A DNA stretch of 64,000 nucleotides, taken from assembly GCF_034259325.1 (NCBI RefSeq), contig NZ_JAXIVS010000017.1, positions 124,001 through 188,000 of the forward strand, given 5' to 3'. The notes under the pieces are model-generated. The model made no database searches and was not told the origin of the DNA. It was given only the letters and a program-made list of their open reading frames with translations. This document shows, piece after piece, positions 28,805 to 37,572 of this stretch. The translations under genes and the position numbers were made by a program. The DNA comes from Hyalangium ruber (GTDB lineage Bacteria; Myxococcota; Myxococcia; Myxococcales; Myxococcaceae). The first letter of the stretch is position 1; each line of letters opens with the position of its first letter.

Positions 28805-29342
28805 GGCGCGCTCCTACGCCCGCGCGCGACAGCAGGCGCGGCGGATCAATCAGGTGGACGAGGTTCTGGTCGGCGTACACCTCGAGCACGGGCCCCTCGG
28901 CACGCACCCGCGCCGCCTCGACCGCGCCCACGGGCAGGCCCAGGGGACGGGGGATGGCCTCGCAGTCCACCGCGCACAGCTCGCCGTCGCCACGCTCCAT
29001 CACCAGGAGCACGGCCGGATCCTGCCGCCAGCCGTGGCCACCCAGCAGCGAGGCGAGGCTGAGGGCCGCGAGCACCTGGCCCTGGAAGCGCAGCACGCCA
29101 ATGACATGCGGCGCCGACAGGGGCACCGGGGTCACCATCCTCAAGGGCAGCGCCGCGCGCAGCGACTCGAGCGGCAGCGCATAGCGCTCCTCGCCCAGGG
29201 GGAACTCCGCTACCCAATGCACCGCCTCCTCGCGGCTGGACTCCGCTTGCTCGGCCTCACGCAGCCGCTTGGCGCGTTGCTCCAGCAGTTGGCGCAGCTC
29301 CTCTTCCTGCACCTCCTCCAGGGTCCGTGGCGTGACTTTCAT
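28794..29342 (-). CDS. cheW: Chemotaxis coupling protein CheW
   Basis: 182 residues; a charged helical N-terminal extension (about 1-40, rich in Glu/Arg) precedes a normal CheW SH3-like fold with VHWVAEFPLGEERYALPL and VIGVLRFQGQVLAALSL. It should bridge the receptor and CheA. The ATG overlaps the cheR stop as ATGA and the end overlaps cheA by 11 bp, so translation is coupled along the operon. The coiled N-terminal arm is longer than in E. coli CheW. Confidence 0.92.
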   Translation of the reverse strand: MKVTPRTLEEVQEEELRQLLEQRAKRLREAEQAESSREEAVHWVAEFPLGEERYALPLESLRAALPLRMVTPVPLSAPHVIGVLRFQGQVLAALSLASLLGGHGWRQDPAVLLVMERGDGELCAVDCEAIPRPLGLPVGAVEAARVRAEGPVLEVYADQNLVHLIDPPRLLSRAGVGARHVR

Positions 29343-30550
29343 TCAGCGGCTCCCTGCTGGTTCAGGTAGGCCTCGGCGGAGGCCTTGTAGAAGCGCGCCG
29401 GAAGGGCCTCGGGCCCCTCGACGATCTGATCCGGCGGAAGCCGGGCGGCCCGGGCATGGACGGCGCGCATGAGCGGGTAGGCGGCCGCGCGGGAGCCGCC
29501 GCGCTCGCGCAGCAAGGCCAGCTCCAACAGGCCGGGCAGGTACTCCGGGCACTGCCTCACCAGGTCCTCCAACTGGGCGGTGGCACGGTACTCATCCCCC
29601 TCCTCGATGCGCCGAAGCGCCTCCAGGTGGAGCTCCGTGGGAGAGCGCCGCGGAGGCAGGGGCACGGGCGTGAGGGCCACGGCGGGAATCGCGGACAGCC
29701 CCGTGCGCGAGGGCGCCCTGGGCATGGGGAGCGTCGGCGCCTCGGGGTGCAGGGGCCGGTGGAAGGCCTGCAGCTCGGGAGGCCCCACGCGCACCACGCC
29801 CACGGGAGGCCGGTCCACCTCCACCGTCCCCAGGAAGAGGTAGCCCCCCGGCGCCAGCGAGCGGACGATGTTGGCGATCGCCGCGTCGCGGGCCGATGGG
29901 GTGAAGTACGTGAGCACGTTGCGGCAGAGGATGAAGTCGAACGGGGCCACGATGCCCGACAGCGGCGCCATCAGGTTGGCGGCCATGAAGGTCGTGACGC
30001 TCCGCACGCTCTCGATGACGATGACCTGCCGCTCTCCAAAGGGCCGGTAGAGCGGAAACAGGTGCGGGCCGGAGTCGCGCCGGGACCAACTCCCGTAGAT
30101 GGCGCGACGGGCCGTGTCGAGGCTGCCCTCGTGCAGGTCCGTCCCCAGCACCTCGACGACGACGCCCGGGGAGGCGCAGGCCAGCATGCAGGCGGCCAGC
30201 GAGTAGGCCTCCTCACCGGTGGCGCAGCCCGCGCTCCAGCCCCGGATTCGCCGGGGGTGGCCGCGCAGCACGGCCGGCGCCGCCTCCCGCGCGAGGAAGC
30301 GGAAGTGCTCCGGGTGGCGGAAGAAGTACGTCTCCCCCACCAGCGTGGCGCGCACGACGGACTGGGAGAACTCGCTGTCGGGCCGCTGCAGCTCGGCGAT
30401 CAGGTCCCCCGGGGTGCGGCCCCGCGAGAGCTCGGCGCGCAGCGCCCGCTCGATCGACTCCCCTGAGATGGCATCTTCCCGAAAGCCCGTGCTCTCGGCG
30501 ACGAGCTGGCGGGCCCGGGCGAACAGCACCGGCTCGATTCCGCCCGTCAT
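29339..30550 (-). CDS. cheR: Chemotaxis protein methyltransferase CheR
   Basis: 403 residues from the ATG at 30550 (ATGA overlap with the upstream gene). The CheR N-terminal helical domain is followed by LVGETYFFRHPEHFRFLA and the SAM-binding loop GWSAGCATGEEAYSLA, then LCRNVLTYF. The last 130 residues are a Pro-rich linker and a helical repeat region (LHLEALRRIEEGDEYRATAQ) resembling TPR units seen in CheR-TPR proteins. It methylates receptor glutamates. The frame open to 31138 is antisense/overlap noise. Confidence 0.93.
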   Translation of the reverse strand: MTGGIEPVLFARARQLVAESTGFREDAISGESIERALRAELSRGRTPGDLIAELQRPDSEFSQSVVRATLVGETYFFRHPEHFRFLAREAAPAVLRGHPRRIRGWSAGCATGEEAYSLAACMLACASPGVVVEVLGTDLHEGSLDTARRAIYGSWSRRDSGPHLFPLYRPFGERQVIVIESVRSVTTFMAANLMAPLSGIVAPFDFILCRNVLTYFTPSARDAAIANIVRSLAPGGYLFLGTVEVDRPPVGVVRVGPPELQAFHRPLHPEAPTLPMPRAPSRTGLSAIPAVALTPVPLPPRRSPTELHLEALRRIEEGDEYRATAQLEDLVRQCPEYLPGLLELALLRERGGSRAAAYPLMRAVHARAARLPPDQIVEGPEALPARFYKASAEAYLNQQGAAE

Positions 30551-31410
30551 GCGTCCTGCCCCACTCCCCCCTGCCGGAGCATCGTGGGCAGATCTCGCAG
30601 CAGTCCGCGCGAGATGAAGACCTTGGGATCCAACAAGGGCAGCGCGCGGCCATTGCCGACCCGCAGCATGCCCATGAGCCCTTCCTTGAGCAGGCCGTGC
30701 TCGGCCCCACCCACGCGGCGGTCGATCTCCGTCGCCGCGAACTCCTCCGGGTCCTGCACCCGGTCCACGCAGAGGGCCAGCGGTGTGCCATCCACGTGGA
30801 TGATGACCAGCATGCGCTCGCGCACGGACGCGCGGTGCTCCAGGCCGAGCCGACGCGCCACGTCCAGCACCACCACGGCGGCCCCGCGCAACTCCACGTA
30901 CCCACTCAGGTACGAGGGGCCCCCGGGCAGCGGCCGCAGCGCCGGCTGCAGCAGCACCTCGCGCACCGAGTCCAGCGGCAGGGCGAACTCCTGATCTCCC
31001 GCCGTCATCCGCAGCACCAGCATGGCGCCCACGCGCGAGCGCCGCCGGGCGTTCTCCAGTGCGGAGGCCACCACCGACAGCAGATCCTCGGCGCGGAAGG
31101 GCTTGGCCAGGAAGGCCTCGGCCCCCATCCCCAGACACGACTCCGCCCGGGACTTCTCCGAGGAGATGATGATGACGGGGATGTCGGCGATGGCCGGATC
31201 CGCCTTCATCTTCTGCAGCACCTCGTCCCCGTCCATCTCCGGCATCGACAAGTCCAACAACACGGCGGCAGGCTGCAGCCGCCCCACCTTCTCGAGCGCC
31301 TCGCGGCCGTTGCTCGCGGTGTTCAGCGAGTAGTGGCCGGAGAGGATGGCTCGCTCGAGCGCGAGGATGGCGTCGCTGTCATCGACGAGGAGAAGGGACG
31401 GAAGGCTCAC
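30547..31410 (-). CDS. REC-CheW fusion (CheV-like, inverted domain order)
   Basis: 287 residues. Receiver at 1-120 (DD at 10-11, Asp53 in LLDLSMPEMDG, Lys in LAKPFRAED), then a CheW domain at about 130-287. CheV has CheW first and receiver second; here the order is reversed, so it is a phosphorylatable coupling protein of different build. GTG start overlaps the cheY stop (GTGA). It probably tunes receptor-kinase coupling in response to CheA phosphate. Confidence 0.9.
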   Translation of the reverse strand: MSLPSLLLVDDSDAILALERAILSGHYSLNTASNGREALEKVGRLQPAAVLLDLSMPEMDGDEVLQKMKADPAIADIPVIIISSEKSRAESCLGMGAEAFLAKPFRAEDLLSVVASALENARRRSRVGAMLVLRMTAGDQEFALPLDSVREVLLQPALRPLPGGPSYLSGYVELRGAAVVVLDVARRLGLEHRASVRERMLVIIHVDGTPLALCVDRVQDPEEFAATEIDRRVGGAEHGLLKEGLMGMLRVGNGRALPLLDPKVFISRGLLRDLPTMLRQGGVGQDA

Positions 31411-31790
31411 GGCGAGGCTTGCGGCAGGAACTGACGAACGGTATCGGTCAAGTCACTGTGGGACACCGGCTTCTGGATGAAGGCGTTGGCGCCCGCCTCC
31501 TTGCCCCTGCGCCGCAGGTCCTCGCCCTTCTCCGCTGTCAGGAGGATGACGGGGATGCCGCGCACCTGGGGCTTCTGGCTGGCACGCACCTCCTTGACGA
31601 AGGTGATGCCATCCATGCCCGGCATGTTGATGTCCGCGATGACGACGCTCACGGGCACGACGTTCAAGAGCTGCAGGGCTCTCGATGCATCCTCGGCCTC
31701 GATGATGCTGAGCCGGAGACCCATCAAGTAGATCTTGATGATGTTGCGGACAGTCGGGCTGTCATCCACGACCAGGATGTTGGCGCTCAC
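31407..31790 (-). CDS. CheY-like receiver, first gene of the chemosensory operon
   Basis: 127 residues, single receiver: acidic pair at 9-10, Asp53 in IADINMPGMDG, Thr in ILLTAEKG, Lys in FIQKPVSH. The start was set at the GTG at 31790 because GAGGAG lies eight bases upstream; the in-frame GTG at 31796 sits only two bases from that signal. It probably carries the output of the cluster or acts as a phosphate sink; no flagellar target is expected in a gliding bacterium. It closely resembles the receiver encoded at 54700. Confidence 0.92.
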   Translation of the reverse strand: MSANILVVDDSPTVRNIIKIYLMGLRLSIIEAEDASRALQLLNVVPVSVVIADINMPGMDGITFVKEVRASQKPQVRGIPVILLTAEKGEDLRRRGKEAGANAFIQKPVSHSDLTDTVRQFLPQASP

Positions 31791-31894
31791 TCCCACGACT
31801 CCTCATGCGGGTTCCAGCTCGGCTCCCGCCGTAAACGATTAGACTCTAGCGTGACCGCTCCTACCGGAGAAAGCGTGGGCGGTGCGTTCCCTGT

Positions 31895-31927
31895 GGTCGG
31901 GAGGGTGCCGGGCAGGCACCCCCGACC
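31895..31927 (-). terminator. Hairpin downstream of fabI
   Basis: GGTCGGG (31895-31901) and GGTGCC (31904-31909) pair with GGCACC (31915-31920) and CCCGACC (31921-31927), leaving a 2-base bulge and a GGGCA loop: 13 bp of GC-rich stem six bases after the fabI stop. No T tract. It separates fabI from the che operon promoter region. Confidence 0.55.
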
Positions 31928-31932
31928 CGCCT

Positions 31933-32754
31933 CTACTCACCCGCCGGGCGAGGCTCCTCTGCCTGCTCGGCGCTGGTGTCCACCGGCGGCGCGCCGATGG
32001 CGTGGTACCCCCCATCCACGTGGACCTGCTCCCCCGTCGTCGACGGCAGCCAGTCGGAGAGCAGCGCACAGGCCGTCTTGGCCACCATGTCGTGGCTGTC
32101 CTTGGCGCTCCAGCCCAGCGGCGCCTGCTTGCCCCAGCCCTGCTCCAGGGACTTGAAGCCCGGGATGCCCTTGGCGGCGATGGTGGACAGCGGCCCGGCC
32201 GCCAGCGAGTTGACGCGGATGCCCTTGGGGCCCAGGTCCCGGGCCAGGTAGCGCACGGTGGCCTCGAGCGCCGCCTTGCACACCCCCATCCAGTCGTAGA
32301 TGGGCCAGGCGATGCGGTTGTCGAAGTCCAGGGTGACGATGGAGCCGCCGTTCGTCATCAGCGGCGCCACCGCCACGGCCAGCTCCTTGAGCGAGAACGT
32401 GGAGACGCGGAACGCCGTCTGTACGCTCTCCCAGGGCGTGTTGAGGAAGTTGCCTCCCAGCGCATCCTCGGGCGCGTAGGCCACGGAGTGGACGGCGCCG
32501 TCCACCCGGCCCCACTTCTGCTTCAGCGCCTCGGTGAGCGCGGTGAAGTGCGCCGGCTGGACGACATCCAGCTCCAGCACCTCCGTGCCGGGCTTGAGGC
32601 GCTTGGCGCTGCGCTCGGTGAGGGAGCGGGCGCGACCAAAACCCGTGAGGATGATCTCCGCCCCCTGCGCCAGCGCATGCTCGGCGATGCCATAGGCCAG
32701 GGATTGGGGGGTGAGCACACCGGTGATCAGGATCTTCTTACCCTGCAACAGCAT
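31933..32754 (-). CDS. fabI: Enoyl-ACP reductase (FabI/InhA type)
   Basis: 273 residues. An SDR-like NADH-binding start, GKKILITGVLTPQSLAYGIA, has the extended nucleotide loop of FabI enzymes; the catalytic Tyr-x6-Lys is in YDWMGVCKAALEA and the substrate loop is GPLSTIAAKGIPGF. The GVLTPQSLAYGIA and MGVCKAALE forms resemble mycobacterial InhA more than E. coli FabI. It performs the last reduction of fatty acid elongation. AAAGGG serves as a modest ribosome-binding site. Divergent from sucA across a 300-bp gap. Confidence 0.92.
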   Translation of the reverse strand: MLLQGKKILITGVLTPQSLAYGIAEHALAQGAEIILTGFGRARSLTERSAKRLKPGTEVLELDVVQPAHFTALTEALKQKWGRVDGAVHSVAYAPEDALGGNFLNTPWESVQTAFRVSTFSLKELAVAVAPLMTNGGSIVTLDFDNRIAWPIYDWMGVCKAALEATVRYLARDLGPKGIRVNSLAAGPLSTIAAKGIPGFKSLEQGWGKQAPLGWSAKDSHDMVAKTACALLSDWLPSTTGEQVHVDGGYHAIGAPPVDTSAEQAEEPRPAGE

Positions 32755-33054
32755 GGGGACCCTTTCGCGATGAAGACGACTTGCCGGCGGTTTATCACTC
32801 CTGACGCTGGACGGGGGGCATGAAACCCACGTATGACACCTCGCGTCATCGCCTAACTCAGGGAAGACCTGCCTGGTTCGATCCCGCGGAGGTGGCGGTG
32901 GCCCCGTGTCCCTGGCGTGAAGTTGGGCTCACGGTGCGCATGACCTGTGCTGAAGCCTCGTGCTGAAACCTGGGCCCGCCTTCTCCTAAAGAGACCAACA
33001 AATCGCGGCGAAAACCCCCCAAAAGGGCGCCCTTCCAGTAAAAGACCATCCGCC
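32755..33054. other. 300-bp intergenic region between divergent fabI and sucA
   Basis: No credible gene is present. It should contain the promoters of fabI (leftward) and sucAB (rightward). The only clear structure is a perfect 12-bp palindrome AAGGGCGCCCTT at 33023-33034, 20 bases before the sucA ATG, within the expected untranslated leader. A weak TCTC-CTAAA-GAGA repeat lies just upstream near 32983-32995. Confidence 0.5.
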
Positions 33055-35937
33055 ATGGCGAACTTCCAGGACTCGTACCTCTCCGGCGCCAACATCGACT
33101 TCATCGAAGGGCTCTATGCCCGCTACCTCCAGGATCCCTCGAGCGTGGATCCGAGCTGGCGGGAGATCTTCGATCGCAACAACGGTGCCGGCCGTCCCAT
33201 CTACAGCAAGAACCTGCTGGAGCAGCCTGCTCCCGCCGCGCCGCCGGGCAAGAACGGCAAGCCGGCGGCCGCCGTCGTCCAGGCTCCCGCGGCCGCCCCG
33301 GCCGCCGCTCCGGCCATCCCCCAGCAGGACATGCGCCTGCAGTCGCGGGTGGATCAGACCATCACCGCCTTCCGGCTGCGCGGCCACCTGCGCGCGAAGC
33401 TCGACCCGCTGGGCCGCCAGCGCGCGCCGCTGGACCATGTGGCCGACATGGGCATGGTGGACGAGAACCACTTCTCCACCGGCGAGCTGGAGCAGACCGT
33501 CGAGTCCAGCAACGTCTTCCCCGAGCAGCGGGTGAAGCTCGCGGAGCTGCTGGGCCGGCTGCGCCGCACCTACACAGGCTCCATCGGCGTCGAGTTCATG
33601 CAGATGCTCGACAGCGAGCGGCGGCGCTGGCTGCTGGGGCGCATGGAGCACAGCGAGAACCGCACCCCGTTCTCGGTGGAGGATCGGCGCCACCTGCTCA
33701 CCAAGCTCTCCTACGCGGAGGGCTTCGAGAACTTCCTGCACACCAAGTACGTGGGTGTGAAGCGCTTCAGCCTGGATGGCGGTGAGAGCCTCATCCCCAT
33801 GCTGGACGCCATCATCGAGGTGGGCAGCCAGCAGAACCTCCGCGAGGTCGTCATCGGCATGGCCCACCGCGGCCGCCTCAACGTGCTGACGAACATCCTC
33901 CACAAGAGCCCGGACGAGATCTTCAGCGAGTTCGAGGGCCCGGCGGACCCCAAGGCGTACATCGGCCGCGGCGACGTGAAGTACCACATGGGCTTCTCGT
34001 CGGACCACACCACGCGCGGCGGCACCTCGGTACACCTGTCGCTGGCCTTCAACCCCAGCCACCTGGAGGCGGTCGACCCCGTGGTGGAGGGCCGCGTGCG
34101 CGCCAAGCAGGACCGCAGCGGCGACACCGAGCGCACCCGCGTCATGCCCCTGCTCATCCACGGGGACGCGGCCTTCATCGGCCAGGGCGTGGTGGCCGAG
34201 ACGCTCAACCTCTCGCGCCTGAAGGGCTACGAGACGGGCGGCACCATCCACCTCGTCATCAACAACCAGGTGGGCTTCACCACCGACCCGCACGACTCGC
34301 GCTCCTCCATCTACGCCACCGCCATCGCGCAGATGCTGGACGTGCCCGTCTTCCACGTGAACGGGGATGACCCGGAGGCCTGCGTCCACGTGGCGCGCAT
34401 GGCCGCCGAGTACCGGCAGACCTTCAAGAGCGACGTCGTCGTCGACCTCATGTGCTACCGGCGCTACGGGCACAACGAGGGCGATGACCCCTCCTTCACC
34501 CAGCCGTTCATGTACGACCTGATCCGCAAGCAGCCCACGGTGCGGACGATCTACGCCAAGGATCTGGCTGAGAAGGGCCACATCTCCGCCGAGCAGTCCG
34601 AGGCCATCAAGCAGGCCTGCCTCAAGGAGTTCGACGACGCGCTGACGCGCATCAAGCAGGCGCGCCAGTTCAAGGAGCCCAACGCGCTGCAGGGCCTGTG
34701 GAAGCCCTACCAGGGCGGCTCGCAGAAGAACGCGCCCGAGGTGCCCACCGCCGTGGACAAGGGCCGGCTGCGCGAGTACCTGCGCAAGCTGACCGAGGTG
34801 CCCGCCGGCTTCAACGTCCACCCGGTCGTCGAGCGCACGGTGCTCAAGAAGCGCCTGTCCATGCTGGACACCGAGGAGCTGCTCTGGTCCGAGGGCGAGT
34901 CGCTGGCCTACGCCACGCTGCTGTCCGAGGGCTACCCGGTGCGCCTGTCCGGCCAGGACAGCGAGCGCGGCACGTTCAGCCACCGCCACGCGGTGCTGCA
35001 CGACGTGAAGACCGCCGAGCGCTTCGTGCCGCTCTCCCAGTTCTCCACCGGCCGCGCCTCGTTCCAGGTCTACAACAGCGCCCTGTCCGAGATGGGCGTG
35101 ATGGGCTTCGAGTACGGCTACAGCCTGGACGTGCCGGACGGCCTCACCATCTGGGAGGCGCAGTTCGGCGACTTCGCCAACGGCGCGCAGATCATCATCG
35201 ACCAGTTCTTCGCCGCTGGTGAGAGCAAGTGGCGCCGGCTCTCGGGCCTGACGCTGCTCTTGCCCCACGGCTACGAGGGCCAGGGTCCGGAGCACTCCAG
35301 CGCCCGCCTGGAGCGCTTCCTCAGCCTGTGCGCCGAGGACAACCTCCAGGTCTGCTACCCCACCACGCCGGCGCAGATCTTCCACCTGCTGCGCCGCCAG
35401 GTGGTGCGCCCCTACCGCAAGCCGCTCGTCATCATGTCGCCCAAGAGCCTGCTGCGCCGCCCCGAGGCGGTGAGCAAGCTGGAGGAGCTCGCCACCGGCC
35501 AGTTCCAGGAAGTCATCCCCGACCGCAAGGACATCGACCCGGCGGGAGTGACGCGGCTGCTCTTGTGCTCGGGCAAGGTCTATTACGATCTCGTCAAGGC
35601 GCGGGACGAGCAGAAGGCGAACCACATCGCCATCGTCCGCCTGGAGCAGCTCTACCCGTTCCCGTTCGAGACGCTGGCCCGCATGGTGGCGAGCATGCCG
35701 AAGCTCGCCGAACTCTTCTGGGTCCAGGAAGAGCCGCGCAACGCGGGCGGGTGGTATTTCATGTTCCCCCGCTTGCACGACGTGGCATCCTCGCGCGCCA
35801 GCGGGCCCCTGAAGATCGGCTACATCGGGCGGGCGGATGCCGCCAGCCCCGCAACCGGCTTCACGAAGACCCACGACTACGAGCAGCAGCTGATCGTCGA
35901 GGAAGCCATCCTCCGAGGAACCAAGAATGGCCGTTGA
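33055..35937 (+). CDS. sucA: 2-oxoglutarate dehydrogenase E1 component
   Basis: 960 residues from the ATG at 33055 ([20 protein letters not shown]). The N-terminal E2-docking helix, an Ala/Pro linker, the thiamine pyrophosphate domain with [10 protein letters not shown] and [17 protein letters not shown], and the C-terminal transketolase-like domain with GFEYGYSLD are all present at the expected size. It decarboxylates 2-oxoglutarate in the TCA cycle and passes the succinyl group to the E2 lipoyl domain. sucB begins 11 bp before its stop. The frame is open upstream to 32947 but those codons show no coding character. Confidence 0.96.
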   Translation: MANFQDSYLSGANIDFIEGLYARYLQDPSSVDPSWREIFDRNNGAGRPIYSKNLLEQPAPAAPPGKNGKPAAAVVQAPAAAPAAAPAIPQQDMRLQSRVDQTITAFRLRGHLRAKLDPLGRQRAPLDHVADMGMVDENHFSTGELEQTVESSNVFPEQRVKLAELLGRLRRTYTGSIGVEFMQMLDSERRRWLLGRMEHSENRTPFSVEDRRHLLTKLSYAEGFENFLHTKYVGVKRFSLDGGESLIPMLDAIIEVGSQQNLREVVIGMAHRGRLNVLTNILHKSPDEIFSEFEGPADPKAYIGRGDVKYHMGFSSDHTTRGGTSVHLSLAFNPSHLEAVDPVVEGRVRAKQDRSGDTERTRVMPLLIHGDAAFIGQGVVAETLNLSRLKGYETGGTIHLVINNQVGFTTDPHDSRSSIYATAIAQMLDVPVFHVNGDDPEACVHVARMAAEYRQTFKSDVVVDLMCYRRYGHNEGDDPSFTQPFMYDLIRKQPTVRTIYAKDLAEKGHISAEQSEAIKQACLKEFDDALTRIKQARQFKEPNALQGLWKPYQGGSQKNAPEVPTAVDKGRLREYLRKLTEVPAGFNVHPVVERTVLKKRLSMLDTEELLWSEGESLAYATLLSEGYPVRLSGQDSERGTFSHRHAVLHDVKTAERFVPLSQFSTGRASFQVYNSALSEMGVMGFEYGYSLDVPDGLTIWEAQFGDFANGAQIIIDQFFAAGESKWRRLSGLTLLLPHGYEGQGPEHSSARLERFLSLCAEDNLQVCYPTTPAQIFHLLRRQVVRPYRKPLVIMSPKSLLRRPEAVSKLEELATGQFQEVIPDRKDIDPAGVTRLLLCSGKVYYDLVKARDEQKANHIAIVRLEQLYPFPFETLARMVASMPKLAELFWVQEEPRNAGGWYFMFPRLHDVASSRASGPLKIGYIGRADAASPATGFTKTHDYEQQLIVEEAILRGTKNGR

Positions 35938-37135
35938 ACTGAAAGTGCCGCCGCTGGGCGAGTCCATCACCGAAGCCGTCGTCGGCAAGTGGAACAAGAA
36001 GAAGGGTGAGGCTGTCTCCGTGGACGAGCCGCTGCTCGTCCTGGAGACGGACAAGGTCACCATCGACGTGCCCGCCCCCGCCGCGGGCGCGCTCGTCAGC
36101 CTCAACTTCAAGGAGGGCGACAAGGTCCGCGTGGGTGAGGTGCTTGGCCTCATCGAGGCCTCGGGTGCCGCCGCCGCCGCGGCTCCCGCGTCCGCGCCCG
36201 CCGCCGCGGCTCCGGCGCCCGCCGCCGCTCCCGCCGCCGAGACGCGCACGGCGCCCATCACGCCCACCGCCGTGAAGATGGCGGAGGCCCACAACCTGGA
36301 CCTGGCGCAGATCCAGGGCTCGGGCACCGGCGGCCGCGTCACCAAGGAGGACGTGCGCGGCAAGCTCAACCAGGGCACCCCGGCTCCGGCGCCCGCCGCC
36401 GCGCAGCAGGCGCCCTCGGGCCCCCGCGCCAACGCCGCCCGCGAGGAACGCGTGCGGATGACGCCGCTGCGCAAGCGCGTGGCCGAGCGCCTCATCCAGG
36501 CCCAGTCCACCGCCGCCATCCTCACCACCTTCAACGAGGTGGACATGGGCGAGGTGATGGCGCTGCGCAAGAAGTACAACGACAAGTTCCAGGCCAAGCA
36601 CAACGTGAAGCTCGGCTTCATGAGCTTCTTCGTGCGCGCCAGCATCGAGGCGCTCAAGGCCTTCCCGCAGATCAACGCGGAGATCGACGGCGAGGACGTC
36701 GTCTTCAAGAACTACTACGACATCGGCGTGGCGGTGTCCGGCTCGCGCGGGCTGGTGGTGCCGGTGGTGCGCGACGCGGACAAGATGTCGCTGGCGGACC
36801 TGGAGAAGAAGATCGGCGACTTCGGCACGCGCGCCCGCGCCGACAAGCTGACCCTGGCGGAGCTGCAGGGCGGCACCTTCACCATCTCCAACGGCGGCAT
36901 CTTCGGCTCGATGCTGTCCACGCCCATCCTCAACCCGCCGCAGACGGGCATCCTGGGCATGCACAACATCGTCGAGCGGCCCGTGGTGCGTGACGGGCAG
37001 ATCGTCATCCGCCCCATCATGTACGTGGCGCTCAGCTACGACCACCGACTGGTGGACGGACGCGAGGCGGTGCAGTTCCTCGTGCGTGTCAAGGAAGTCA
37101 TCGAGGATCCGGAGCGGCTGCTCCTGGAGGTTTGA
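35927..37135 (+). CDS. sucB: 2-oxoglutarate dehydrogenase E2 (dihydrolipoyl succinyltransferase)
   Basis: 402 residues. Lipoyl domain 1-77 with the lipoylated Lys43 in [12 protein letters not shown], an Ala/Pro hinge, an E3-binding domain (about 113-147, [13 protein letters not shown]), a second Ala/Pro hinge, and the catalytic domain with [15 protein letters not shown] near the C-terminus. It takes succinyl from E1 to CoA. It overlaps sucA by 11 bp; the E3 gene (lpd) is not in the window. Confidence 0.96.
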   Translation: MAVELKVPPLGESITEAVVGKWNKKKGEAVSVDEPLLVLETDKVTIDVPAPAAGALVSLNFKEGDKVRVGEVLGLIEASGAAAAAAPASAPAAAAPAPAAAPAAETRTAPITPTAVKMAEAHNLDLAQIQGSGTGGRVTKEDVRGKLNQGTPAPAPAAAQQAPSGPRANAAREERVRMTPLRKRVAERLIQAQSTAAILTTFNEVDMGEVMALRKKYNDKFQAKHNVKLGFMSFFVRASIEALKAFPQINAEIDGEDVVFKNYYDIGVAVSGSRGLVVPVVRDADKMSLADLEKKIGDFGTRARADKLTLAELQGGTFTISNGGIFGSMLSTPILNPPQTGILGMHNIVERPVVRDGQIVIRPIMYVALSYDHRLVDGREAVQFLVRVKEVIEDPERLLLEV

Positions 37136-37181
37136 CGGCTTAATCGTCAATTCCCCACTCGCATCTGGACTTGTGGCGGGA

Positions 37182-37203
37182 GCCCCCACTACAACATGGG
37201 GGC
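37182..37203 (+). terminator. Hairpin between sucB and the cold-shock gene
   Basis: GCCCCCA (37182-37188) pairs perfectly with TGGGGGC (37197-37203) around an 8-base loop, 46 bp after the sucB stop and 67 bp before the csp start. It could end the sucAB transcript or be part of the csp leader; no strong T tract follows. Confidence 0.5.
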
Positions 37204-37270
37204 CTTCCGGTAGTCGGAGGGCAGAAGAACCCGGGGGGCTCCGGCGCCGCCCGTCGACGAAGGAAGCAAT

Positions 37271-37474
37271 ATGGCAACTGGTACCGTGAAGTGGTTCAAC
37301 GATGCGAAGGGCTTCGGTTTCATCACGCAGGACGGCGGGGGCGAGGACGTGTTCTGCCACCACACTGCGATCAACATGGACGGCTTCCGCACCCTTCAGG
37401 AGGGGCAGAAGGTCCAGTTCGAGGTGACTCGCGGCCCCAAGGGCCTTCAGGCCCAGAACGTTCGCGCTGCCTGA
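37271..37474 (+). CDS. Cold-shock-domain protein
   Basis: 67 residues, the standard size. RNA-binding motifs RNP1 (KGFGFI) and RNP2 (DVFCHHTAI) are present; RNP2 has Cys-His in place of the usual Val-His (VFVHHS). Such proteins bind single-stranded RNA and melt structure. GAAGGAAG just upstream serves as Shine-Dalgarno. It is flanked by hairpins on both sides, so it is likely a single-gene transcript. Myxobacteria carry several csp genes, so no symbol is given. Confidence 0.95.
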   Translation: MATGTVKWFNDAKGFGFITQDGGGEDVFCHHTAINMDGFRTLQEGQKVQFEVTRGPKGLQAQNVRAA

Positions 37475-37519
37475 TGTGAGCGTAAGCCCGAACCACTCCT
37501 CACGGACTGGTGGGTAGGC

Positions 37520-37561
37520 GAGGCCCGGTTTCCCCTGGTGGGAGCCGGGCCTCTCTCTTTT
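37520..37561. terminator. Intrinsic terminator of the cold-shock gene
   Basis: GAGGCCCGG (37520-37528) pairs perfectly with CCGGGCCTC (37545-37553), followed by TCTCTTTT. It lies between the csp gene and the convergent peptidase gene that ends at 37573 and could work in both directions, though the T tract favours the plus strand. Confidence 0.85.
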
Positions 37562-37572
37562 GGCGCTCCCTG

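Noticed and set aside
32875-32885. GGTTCGATCCC resembling a tRNA T-arm between fabI and sucA
   Set aside because: No matching acceptor, D or anticodon arms could be found on either side, and the 5' side cannot pair with the following bases as a T-stem.
32986-36708. Very long open frame on the minus strand (about 1240 codons) opposite sucA and sucB
   Set aside because: It is an antisense shadow caused by high GC at third codon positions; the plus strand carries unmistakable sucA and sucB domains.
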